From assembly GCA_022749895.1 (NCBI GenBank), contig JAKIWS010000006.1:1-64000 (forward strand): a stretch of DNA of 64,000 nt. Direction: 5' to 3'. The position numbers and the translations under genes were made by a program. This DNA comes from Thermoplasmata archaeon. GTDB lineage: Archaea > Thermoplasmatota > Thermoplasmata > Lutacidiplasmatales > UBA184. Positions 24,010 through 31,367 of this stretch are shown here, piece after piece. How positions within the stretch are numbered: position 1 is the first letter of the stretch; every line of letters starts with the position of its first letter. The notes below the pieces were generated by a model. The model saw only the letters and a list, made by a program, of their open reading frames with translations, did not search any database and had not been told where the DNA came from.

Positions 24010-25443
24010 ATGTCAACGGAACCTCGTCCAGCCAAGAGTGCTCTATTCGCCGTATTGATTACGATCGGCATGCTCGTCGGAGCCTTCGCCGTGATGGCGT
24101 CGGTGGCCCCAGGAACTTCGGTTCGCGCCGGAACCCACGTCACGGCCAGCAACCAGCGGGCATCCCAGGCTCCCGCAGCGACCTGCGGCCAGGCCGTGGT
24201 TCCGCTCGGTTCGGCCTCGACTTACGCCGCCCTCTCCGGAACCACCGTGACCAGCACGGGCGCGACGGCGCTCACCGGGGACATCGGCGTTAGCCCGGGA
24301 TCCGCAGTGACGGGGTTTCCGCCGGGCACGTACTCGGGCACGAAGAACGTGGCCAACGCGGCATCGGCGACGGCGGAGTCGGACCTGACCACCGCTTTCA
24401 ACACGGCGGCGGCGCGCTCCAACTGCGCAGTCTCAGTGGCCGGTAACATCGGCGGACAGACGCTGACCCCTGGACTCTACAAATCGACGTCGTCCCTGGC
24501 GGTTTCGTCCGGCGACCTGACGCTGAGCGGCGGCGGCAACCCCAACGGGGTGTTCGTCTTCCAGGTCGCGTCGGCCCTCACCACGACCTCAGGCCGGGCG
24601 GTCGTATTGAGCAACGGCGCCCAGGCCGGCAACGTCTACTGGGAGGTCGGGAGCTCGGTCACGATTGGAACGACCTCGATGGTGCAGGGGACGCTCATGT
24701 CCTACGCCTCCATCACGATGCTGGCGGGATCCCACCTCAACGGCCGCGCGCTCGCCCGGACGGGCGACGTCACTCTCTCGGCCAGCGCGATCATCGTGCC
24801 CACCGTCTCGACCGCGACGACCCACGACGTGACCTTCACCGAGTCCGGCTTGACCCTGGGAACGGGCTGGGCAGCGACCTTCGACGGCGTCCAGCAGAGC
24901 TCCACGACGAAGACCCTGGTGTTCACCGTCGTGGACGGATCGTACCACTTTGCGATGGAAGTTACTCCCGGGTTCACGACATCCCCTCTGACCGGCACCA
25001 TCCCGGTGAGCGGGGCAGCCGCGGCCCAGACGATCACCTACACGCCGAACGCGGCGGGCACGTTCACCGTCGCGTTCACCGAATTCGGGTTGGTCTCGGG
25101 GACCAGCTGGTCGGTGACGCTCCACGGAGTTCAGAAGACTTCCACGGCGTTGACGCTCGGGTTCACGGAGATCAACGGAACTACGTCGTACACCGTCGGC
25201 AGCTCGGATGGGTACACCGTGAGCCCTTCGTCCGGTAGCCTAACGGTCAACGGGATCACCGTGAACCAGGCGATCACGTTCACGACGATGGACAGTTCCG
25301 GGGGGAACCCGTCTCCCGGGAGCTCGTCCCCGCTGGGGATCTCCTCGTGGGGTTGGGCCCTCATCGCGATCGCGATCGTCGGCGGGATTGCGGCGGTGGG
25401 TGCCGGTGCCGTCATGATGCGGCGACGTAACCGAGCGACGTAG
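24010..25443 (+). CDS. Ice-binding-type (DUF3494) surface protein with FTESGL repeats
   Basis: 477 aa. N-terminal signal/anchor helix (FAVLITIGMLVGAFAVMASV), then a DUF3494 ice-binding-type beta-solenoid domain (about 60-275), recognisable from VPLGSASTYAALSGTTVTSTG, DIGVSPGSAVTGFPPG, VAGNIGGQTLTPGLYKS and NGVFVFQVASALTT. Two copies of an about 80-residue Thermoplasmata-type repeat follow (VTFTESGLTLGTGW and VAFTEFGLVSGTSW). The C terminus has a Gly/Ser linker, one membrane helix (WALIAIAIVGGIAAVGAGAV) and a basic MMRRRNR stop, so the protein is anchored and displayed outside. DUF3494 members bind ice or act as adhesins; in a non-psychrophile adhesion is as likely. Paralogue of 26129-26974. 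Confidence 0.87.
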   Translation: MSTEPRPAKSALFAVLITIGMLVGAFAVMASVAPGTSVRAGTHVTASNQRASQAPAATCGQAVVPLGSASTYAALSGTTVTSTGATALTGDIGVSPGSAVTGFPPGTYSGTKNVANAASATAESDLTTAFNTAAARSNCAVSVAGNIGGQTLTPGLYKSTSSLAVSSGDLTLSGGGNPNGVFVFQVASALTTTSGRAVVLSNGAQAGNVYWEVGSSVTIGTTSMVQGTLMSYASITMLAGSHLNGRALARTGDVTLSASAIIVPTVSTATTHDVTFTESGLTLGTGWAATFDGVQQSSTTKTLVFTVVDGSYHFAMEVTPGFTTSPLTGTIPVSGAAAAQTITYTPNAAGTFTVAFTEFGLVSGTSWSVTLHGVQKTSTALTLGFTEINGTTSYTVGSSDGYTVSPSSGSLTVNGITVNQAITFTTMDSSGGNPSPGSSSPLGISSWGWALIAIAIVGGIAAVGAGAVMMRRRNRAT

Positions 25444-26128
25444 GCCGACTGAACGCCCGGCGGCCGGCCAGCGCCCCCCGGCATTGGGCCGCCGGGTGGC
25501 CTCTGGGGTAGAGGGCGATACTCCTCCCTCTCAGGTTGGACGATCCGACCGCCGAGGCCCGCCCACTCGGTGGGCGCGGCCGAACAGCGTTCCGACGCAG
25601 CCGGAGGAACGGGCTCGTCCGGTGGGGAAGGGGGGACAGCGACCGGAGGCCTTCCCTCGAGCCGTCCTCCTGGGACCAGAACCGATGAGATAGGGGCCAT
25701 CGTAGCAGGGAGGTAGCGCCAAGACCCGAAACGTTGGGCCGCGCGTCGTCGCCCGCGTAGGTCCACCGATTCGGTCGCACGCTTCGACCGTCGGTGGGGC
25801 ACCGCGCGCGCCTCGACGGGCGCCCCGGATTGTCGCGTCTTGATTCGAATTGAGGAGCGGGCCATATACCGGTGGACCTGAGCGGCGGCTCGTTGAACGT
25901 TGCGCCTCCCCCCACCGGCAGTTTGACGTCCCTCAGCCCGGACCAACCCGCGCTCGGGGGGCCGGGAGTCGGGATGCTCCAGGAAGGTGCTCATCCATCA
26001 ACGGCCCGCCGACCCGGGGTACGGGGAATCGTCCCAAGCGTTCGGCAGGCGATTCTCCTGCGAACCCTGGGCGTCGCGCTTTTGCTCCCCCCCATCGCCC
26101 TTGAGCCTCACGAGTCACCGGTACAACC
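25444..26128. other. Intergenic region, no gene recognised
   Basis: 685 bases between the two DUF3494 genes. Open frames on the minus strand are antisense-type artefacts with atypical composition. A CATATA box (25864-25869) and an AT-rich stretch CTTGATTCGAATTGAG (25840-25855), whose first 10 bases match the spacer side of the inverted repeat at 23929, are the only visible signals. Confidence 0.35.
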
Positions 26129-26974
26129 ATGAAACGAAACCTGATCGGACCGATCGCAGCCGTGGCCGCAATCGCCGTCCTCATGTTCTCCGTCGCCATC
26201 GGGGCGACGCAGGGCACGACGAGCGCCGCGAGCCGAACGAACCACGCGACGGCCGCAGGATCTTCGCCGGGTCCCTCCGCGGCCCTCTGCGGACAAGGCG
26301 CGGTCCCCCTGGGATCCGCCGCGAACTTTCGCATCCTCGCTGGAACGACCGTGACCAATACCGGCGCCACCACCGTGAAAGGTAGTCTGGGGGTTTCCCC
26401 TGGATCCGCGGTGACCGGCTTCCCGCCGGGAACCGTCACGGGGTCCATCCACAAGGCCGACAAGGCAGCGGCCAAGGCCCAGAAGGACTTGCTCAGCGCG
26501 CGCAACACCGCTCTGGCGCGAGGCGCGAGCTGCTACACCACCGTGGCCGGGAACATCGGAGGCAAGACTCTCGGCCCCGGGGTCTACAAATCGACCTCCT
26601 CACTCGCGATCTCCTCCGGGGATCTGACGCTCACCGCCCATGGACACTCCGGGGCGGTATTCATCTTCCAGATCGCGACCAAGCTGACCGTCACCTCCGG
26701 ACGGCAGGTCATCCTCGCAGGTGCCGCGCTAGCTATCCACGTTTACTGGGTGGTCGGCAGCTCCGCGGTCCTTGGAACCACCGCTGTCGTAAGCGGAGAC
26801 ATCCTTGCCCACAAATCGATCTCGATGGCGACGGGCGCGACGCTGCACGGCCGTGCGCTGGCGCAGATCGGCGCGGTGACCCTGTCCGGCAACACGGTGG
26901 CCAAGATCCCTGTCCGCGATCTTACCCTGCAGCACGCAACGGCTGCACCCAACATTGCGAGGCCCTTTCCTTAG
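26129..26974 (+). CDS. Secreted ice-binding-type (DUF3494) protein
   Basis: 281 aa. Signal peptide MKRNLIGPIAAVAAIAVLMF with probable cleavage after the Ala-rich stretch, then one DUF3494 domain: VPLGSAANFRILAGTTVTNTG, LGVSPGSAVTGFPPG, VAGNIGGKTLGPGVYKS, AVFIFQIATKLTVTSG. It lacks the FTESGL repeats and the C-terminal anchor of its upstream paralogue, so it is probably released or loosely bound. Close similarity of the two domains indicates a local duplication followed by domain gain or loss. Two Cys (AALCGQG, ASCYTTV) are conserved with the paralogue and probably form a disulfide. Confidence 0.87.
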   Translation: MKRNLIGPIAAVAAIAVLMFSVAIGATQGTTSAASRTNHATAAGSSPGPSAALCGQGAVPLGSAANFRILAGTTVTNTGATTVKGSLGVSPGSAVTGFPPGTVTGSIHKADKAAAKAQKDLLSARNTALARGASCYTTVAGNIGGKTLGPGVYKSTSSLAISSGDLTLTAHGHSGAVFIFQIATKLTVTSGRQVILAGAALAIHVYWVVGSSAVLGTTAVVSGDILAHKSISMATGATLHGRALAQIGAVTLSGNTVAKIPVRDLTLQHATAAPNIARPFP

Positions 26975-27401
26975 GCGGTAGGGGAAGACGACCGGGGCGC
27001 TGATCCCGGGTACCCACCGCTCTTTGGCGCGGCTACTTCCGCGTGGAAGAAAGGGTAGCCCGGCGGCGCCCCGCCGAGCCTCCGGGAGGCCTGCGACGAG
27101 ACTGGGTCCCGGGCGTCGCCCGCCATTCCGCCCGATCCCGTCGCAATCCAGCTTGGTTTCGTCGATATCGCTGGGCGGCGACCCGGTAACGGCCGTTGAA
27201 CTTGGACGGTGACGTTCGGAACGGACGACCCGTGGGACGCGCCTTGAACCGAACGCATTCGCCCGGACCAAGATAGTACCGTCCTGTGCGAGTCTCTCCT
27301 GGCTTGGCGGTGGGAGAATGTTCGTGGCTCCCGGTCCGAGTCCACGTCCTTGATTCCGCTTCGGCAACTGCTTGACCCCCACCGCCGAGTCGCGAACCTC
27401 G
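26975..27401. other. Intergenic region, no gene recognised
   Basis: 427 bases. Several antisense-type frames occur but none shows a recognisable family, start signals or a TATA box at the right distance. I see nothing further. Confidence 0.3.
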
Positions 27402-27764
27402 ATGGCGGCGAAACGCAGGGCCACGGTCTCCTTCCTGGAAGGGAAGAAGATGCCGCGGCGAGTCCGGGTGAAGTTCAGCGCGCCGAAATCGACCGGAGCC
27501 AAGCGAGTCTCGTTCTTGGAAGGGAAGAAGTCGCCGCGGCGAACGCGGGTCACCTTCATGGTGAAGAGGCCCGCGCGGGCGCGCGGTCGTTGGACCGGGC
27601 GAGCGAACCGTTTCCTCCTGGGGGGAGGGGCGCCCAGCTCCTTCCGGCGATCGATCGTTTCCACTGGACGGGAGGGTGCTCGCGGAAAAGGATCGAGCCG
27701 CGCCGAGGGCGGGGGGACCGTCGGGAGAGGGGCCTTTAAGCGACTCGCCAAAGTTACGCGCCCC
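27402..27764 (+). CDS. Basic repeat ORF in frame with DUF1801 gene
   Basis: In-frame ORF from ATG 27402 that runs without a stop into the DUF1801 gene. It contains a 27-residue tandem duplication: [17 protein letters not shown] and [17 protein letters not shown], followed by an Arg/Lys/Gly-rich region. Differences between the two copies include synonymous changes (TCC/TCG, CTG/TTG), which argues that the repeat is or was translated. It could be an N-terminal extension of the DUF1801 protein or a separate gene whose stop was lost. No TATA box was found for ATG 27402; the DUF1801 start has its own. Confidence 0.4.
27734..27740 (+). promoter_or_regulatory. TATA box of the DUF1801 gene
   Basis: CTTTAAG centred 28 bp upstream of ATG 27765, predicting a leaderless transcript starting inside the longer frame. 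Confidence 0.5.
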
Positions 27765-28220
27765 ATGCCGGAGAGGAAAACCGCAACGAAGGGAGCACCC
27801 AGGTCGGTCAACGGATTCACGGAAGAGGAGCGAGCCGCAGCGAGGGAGCGCGTCAAAGAGCTGAGGGCGCACCGGAGCGGCGGCAAGGTGGACGGGGAAC
27901 GCGACGTGCTCGCGAAAATCGCCGAGATGCCCGCACCGGATCGCATCATGGCCGAACGGCTGCATGCCCTCATCAAAGCCAACGCGCCTACCCTCTCACC
28001 GAAGACGTGGTACGGGATGCCGGCCTATGCCAAGGACGACCAGGTCGTCTGCTTTTTCCAGCCCGCCTCGAAGTTCAAAGTACGGTACGGGACGCTGGGC
28101 TTCAGCGACGAAGCGCACCTCGACGAAGGCCAGATGTGGCCGACCGCGTTCGCGCTCACGGAGCTGACGTCCACGGAAGAGACAAGGATTGCCGCGCTCC
28201 TGAAGAAAGCCGTGGGCTGA
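27765..28220 (+). CDS. DUF1801-family protein
   Basis: 151 aa. The C-terminal 110 residues fit DUF1801: [56 protein letters not shown] and a final alpha-helix. The N-terminal 40 residues are a charged helix. Family function is unknown; members are small cytoplasmic proteins, some called YdhG-like. ATG 27765 is chosen because a TATA box sits 28 bp upstream. The reading frame is also open upstream to 27402, where a repeat region may form an N-terminal extension. Confidence 0.8.
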   Translation: MPERKTATKGAPRSVNGFTEEERAAARERVKELRAHRSGGKVDGERDVLAKIAEMPAPDRIMAERLHALIKANAPTLSPKTWYGMPAYAKDDQVVCFFQPASKFKVRYGTLGFSDEAHLDEGQMWPTAFALTELTSTEETRIAALLKKAVG

Positions 28221-28323
28221 AGACCAACCTCGTCAGTCGGTCGGTGCCGGCCGCCCCCTTCGCGTGAGCACGGTTCGCGCCGGAGGCACGTTGCGTTGCG
28301 GGGCCGCGGGCCGCGCACGCGGT

Positions 28324-28887
28324 CTAGGCGGGATCGGATTCGGCGAGAGGTTGGCCGACGACCTGCATCGCGCAGTCATGGGCGATCGCTCGGTAGGCCT
28401 CGGGATTCACACGACCCGGTGGGAGCTCGGCGAATTGTTCGAAGAATCGCTCCATGCCCGCCGGCGTGAACATAACCAGGATTCGGGAGGTGCTCTCCCC
28501 CAGGTTCTGGAAGCAGTGGCGCGTGCCGCGGGGGATGAACACGAAGGAGCCGGCGGGGGCGAGGAAGATCTCGGTATCCGCTCGGAATCGAAAGCGACCC
28601 TCGAGGATGTACCACATCTCGTTCTCCCGGCCGTGGACGTGGAGCGGCGGACCCTCCTTGGGTGCGACGAGGTTCTCGAAGAATGTGAACGTGCCCCCGG
28701 TGGACTCCCCGCGGGCCTTGAACGTCAGCGGTCCGCCGACCGGGCCCCGTATCGTCACGCCGGACCCGGGGGGAACGACGAAGGGGGCCGCTCTCGCAGC
28801 GGCGAGCGAGCCGCCGCAGTTACTGCAGAACGAGCCGCCGGGAGGATTCGAGATTCGACAATTCGGACAAACGGTAGGGGACGACAT
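28324..28887 (-). CDS. Zinc-ribbon cupin protein
   Basis: 187 aa. The N terminus is a zinc ribbon (CPNCRISNPPGGSFCSNCG), joined to a cupin barrel. Cupin motif 1 is PPLHVHGRENEMWYILEG with His and Glu metal ligands, and motif 2 is FIPRGTRHCFQN. A short C-terminal helix follows. Cupins of this kind bind a metal and can be dioxygenases, isomerases or sensors; substrate unknown. ATG 28887. The ribbon-cupin combination suggests a soluble regulator or a subunit of a complex. Confidence 0.8.
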   Translation of the reverse strand: MSSPTVCPNCRISNPPGGSFCSNCGGSLAAARAAPFVVPPGSGVTIRGPVGGPLTFKARGESTGGTFTFFENLVAPKEGPPLHVHGRENEMWYILEGRFRFRADTEIFLAPAGSFVFIPRGTRHCFQNLGESTSRILVMFTPAGMERFFEQFAELPPGRVNPEAYRAIAHDCAMQVVGQPLAESDPA

Positions 28888-29189
28888 CTCGCAGCCTCGC
28901 GGGTGGGGCACCGCCCCTAGTTGGTAACAGATTCGGAACCCATGGGCGCCGGGTCCATCGAGTCGCGCGAGGACCGAAGGTGGGGAAGGGCCCATTCCCG
29001 AAGTGGCACGGACGTCCGATCTCCCGCTCGATCACGCATATCGGGGCAGAACCGGTGGGACGGGAATTGCGCCGGGAGTGCGAATCCTATCGCGTTCGCG
29101 AATCCCGCCCGACTGCAGTCGTCCTCCGGCGCACGCCGGCCCGGACCGCTCCTGGGAAGACCAGGTCGGATTTTCCTTGGTCTACCGAA
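28888..29189. other. Intergenic region with possible structured RNA
   Basis: 302 bases with no gene. At 29069-29075 and 29126-29132 the arms GCGCCGG and CCGGCGC are fully complementary, enclosing smaller hairpins (GCGAA/TTCGC) and a perfect 12-base palindrome CGACTGCAGTCG. It lies between the stop of the VOC gene and the cupin start, both on the minus strand, so it may be a terminator region; a small RNA cannot be excluded. Confidence 0.25.
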
Positions 29190-29594
29190 TCACATCGGAA
29201 TCATGTTCTGCCAAACCATCAGGACGTTCCCTTCGGAGTCCTTGAAGAACGCCGAGGCGCCGAACTCGTCGTGCGCGATCGGCCCGTCGATCTTGGTCTT
29301 CGGGCCCATCTTCTCCGCCCTCTGAAACTTGACGCCTTTCTTCATCAACCCGTGGACGAACGGCTTGATGCTCTTTACGAGGAAGGTGGTGTACGCGAGG
29401 TTCCGCTTCTCCCATTTCTCGGGAGTGATCAACCAGACATCGTGGTCGCCGAGCTTCAGGCCGGCCCAGAAGTTCTTCATCGCGCCCCGGGCGCGTTCCA
29501 ACTTCTTGCCGCCGAGCGTCTTCGTGTAGAACTTGACGGCGCGGTTCATGTTCTTGACCGGAATCAGGGTGACCATGCGTACGCTCGAAGCCAT
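29190..29594 (-). CDS. VOC-superfamily (glyoxalase-like) protein
   Basis: 134 aa, one vicinal-oxygen-chelate unit pair. Recognisable elements are VTLIPVKNMNRAVKFYTKTLG at the start and FFKDSEGNVLMVWQN near the end, with the usual beta-alpha-beta-beta-beta repeats. Metal-ligand residues are not all obvious (His of GDHDVWL, Glu in the final strand missing), so activity as a lyase is uncertain. Cytoplasmic. It could act in detoxification or as a binding protein; neighbours (cupin, hemerythrin-like, GST-like) suggest a stress context. Confidence 0.78.
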   Translation of the reverse strand: MASSVRMVTLIPVKNMNRAVKFYTKTLGGKKLERARGAMKNFWAGLKLGDHDVWLITPEKWEKRNLAYTTFLVKSIKPFVHGLMKKGVKFQRAEKMGPKTKIDGPIAHDEFGASAFFKDSEGNVLMVWQNMIPM

Positions 29595-29739
29595 CTTCGT
29601 TACCTGCTAACTTCCCCCGTCGTTCGCGAAGGAAATCGAACGCCCCAGCGGCCTTCGGTCTAAAAGGTGTTCCGTCGCCCAGGAGGTCCCCCCCCGCCGG
29701 ACGAATCGGGTTCCCTCGACGGCGGTCGCGTTTCGGATC

Positions 29740-30438
29740 CTAGAAACCGACGCGTTCCCGCACGACGGCCCAACGGACGGGGTCGACGTGATCCGCCCCG
29801 AGGCCGGCCACCAGCTGAAAGACCGGGGGAGGGGCACCCTGCTTCAATCCACCGAGCATCCCGACGAGTTCGCTCAGCGACAGCGACGGCAGCATCCACC
29901 GCAGGTAGGCAGTGAACTGTTCCTTCGGCATCGATTGCATCACGGCGGCGCGCATCGCCCGCATCTGATCGTCGGTGAAGTGTTCTTTCATGAACGGGAC
30001 GATGGTCACCTCCTCTTTGTTCATGTGCGTGAGGTAGTACGCGAAGAATTCGTTCGTCACCTGGTTGAGCCGGATCCCCGCGTCGACGCGCTGCGGGGCC
30101 GAGCGAACGCCGGCGAGCTCGTCGGCCATCTTGGTGATCTCCACGAGGCGGCGGGTGATCGCGTGGTGCTCGTCGAGGAGCTCCCGAACCATACCCTCGT
30201 TGACGCCTTTGACCGCCGGGAAGACGTGATCCTCCTCCCCCGAGGCATGGTGGTGGAGGAGGCAGAGCACGCACCCGGACGAGACGGCGTTCGTGAACTC
30301 GTGCTTGAGGTCCTCCAGAACTTTCGTGGACGCCGCTGCATCGGCAAAGTCGACCGACTGGAGCCGGCCGCCGAGGCTGTAGATCATCGATCGGAGCGCC
30401 TTATGGATGGGCGTGAACAGGTCTTCGGTGGCGGCCAT
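29740..30438 (-). CDS. Hemerythrin-like (HHE) domain protein
   Basis: 232 aa. Residues 5-165 form a four-helix HHE domain with candidate di-iron ligands in TPIHKALR, LLHHHASGEEDHVFP, LDEHHAITRR and YLTHMNKEEVTIVP. A C-terminal helical region (LRWMLPSLSLSELVGMLGGL) resembles the second half of longer hemerythrin-type regulators. Such proteins bind oxygen or nitric oxide or handle iron; no output domain is visible. ATG 30438. The divergent neighbour is a GST-like gene. Confidence 0.82.
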   Translation of the reverse strand: MAATEDLFTPIHKALRSMIYSLGGRLQSVDFADAAASTKVLEDLKHEFTNAVSSGCVLCLLHHHASGEEDHVFPAVKGVNEGMVRELLDEHHAITRRLVEITKMADELAGVRSAPQRVDAGIRLNQVTNEFFAYYLTHMNKEEVTIVPFMKEHFTDDQMRAMRAAVMQSMPKEQFTAYLRWMLPSLSLSELVGMLGGLKQGAPPPVFQLVAGLGADHVDPVRWAVVRERVGF

Positions 30439-30503
30439 CTCCGGTTATCCTTCCGTCCCCGGGGGGGACTGGCGGGCCGTAGAACGGTTGGCGCTTGAAG
30501 GCT

Positions 30504-30522
30504 GCCCCCCTTTGGGGGGGCC
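30504..30522. other. Strong GC hairpin between divergent genes
   Basis: GCCCCCC-TTT-GGGGGGG forms a six- to seven-pair stem with a TTT loop in the divergent intergenic region of the hemerythrin-like and GST-like genes. No T-tract follows, so it is not a typical terminator. Confidence 0.3.
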
Positions 30523-30638
30523 ATTCAAATCGGCCTCGGCGCCGAAGGGGTCAGCGCTCCGTCAAGGATGCCGTACGATTCGTCCCGGCCGGTACCGGGT
30601 TCGTATTAGCCCGTCATGGTCGTGGACTCTTCGGTCCG

Positions 30639-31274
30639 ATGAGCGAGAATCTTCGGCTCTACTACGCTCCCTGGAGCCACTACTGCGTCTCGGTCGAACG
30701 GATGTTGGCGTTCAAGCGGGTCGTCCCGGAGATCGTTCCGATTCCCTACCATGACCGCCGGGAGCTTCTCCGCGCTACCGGGCAGGACTACCTGCCGGCA
30801 ATCACGTGGGGCGATCGGACCGTAGCGTGGCAAGGGATTCCCGACTTCCTCGAGGAACGCTCACCCCTTCCGACGTTGTACCCCGCGGGGAAGGGAGGCC
30901 TTGCGAAGATGATGGAGAACTGGGGCCACCAAGTGCTCGAAGAGAGGGTGTGGAGGTACGTTCTCCCCCGGATCGGAGCGGCCTTTACGGACGATCACGA
31001 GCGGTGGGTCTTCGAAGAGCTGCAGACGCGGTCCCGAGGACCGTTGCACGTTCTCGAGGGCCGGCGCGGTGAGTTCCGTTCCGAGCTGCTGCAGTACTTG
31101 GGGCTCCTGGAGGAAGGCTTGCGGGGTCGCGCGTGGCTGCTCGACGAGCCCAGCCTCGCCGACTTCGGGGTGTTCGGGGCCCTGGCTCCGCTCCGACTGG
31201 TCGGGGAGGAGATCCCCTCCGATTTCCCGAGTCTGGCCGCGTGGTCGACGCGGATCGAGCAGCTCCACGCGTGA
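30639..31274 (+). CDS. Glutathione S-transferase-like protein
   Basis: 211 aa. Residues 1-75 form a thioredoxin-like GST N-terminal domain (LRLYYAPWSHYCVSVERML, then YLPAITWGDRTVAWQGIPDFLEE with the cis-Pro and Glu/Ser-type loop), and residues 85-205 a helical C-terminal domain (EPSLADFGVFGALAPLRL, the usual N-capping Asp). The single Cys at the N-terminal helix is in the place used by Omega/Beta-class enzymes. Archaea generally lack glutathione, so the thiol substrate is unknown and horizontal gain is possible. ATG 30639; a TATTAG element lies about 33 bp upstream. Confidence 0.83.
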   Translation: MSENLRLYYAPWSHYCVSVERMLAFKRVVPEIVPIPYHDRRELLRATGQDYLPAITWGDRTVAWQGIPDFLEERSPLPTLYPAGKGGLAKMMENWGHQVLEERVWRYVLPRIGAAFTDDHERWVFEELQTRSRGPLHVLEGRRGEFRSELLQYLGLLEEGLRGRAWLLDEPSLADFGVFGALAPLRLVGEEIPSDFPSLAAWSTRIEQLHA

Positions 31275-31338
31275 TCCACCGCCGGCGGTCCCCACTCCGG
31301 GTTCAACGCCGTCGATCGGGACCATTGTTCGGATAGGT

Positions 31339-31344
31339 GTTATC
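31339..31344 (+). promoter_or_regulatory. TATA box of polC
   Basis: GTTATC centred 27 bp upstream of TTG 31368, predicting a leaderless transcript that starts at a TTG codon. Confidence 0.5.
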
Positions 31345-31367
31345 GTCCGGAACCGTTCCGGGCCCCG

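Noticed and set aside
30504-30522. Intrinsic terminator
   Set aside because: The GC hairpin has no following T-tract and lies in a divergent promoter region.
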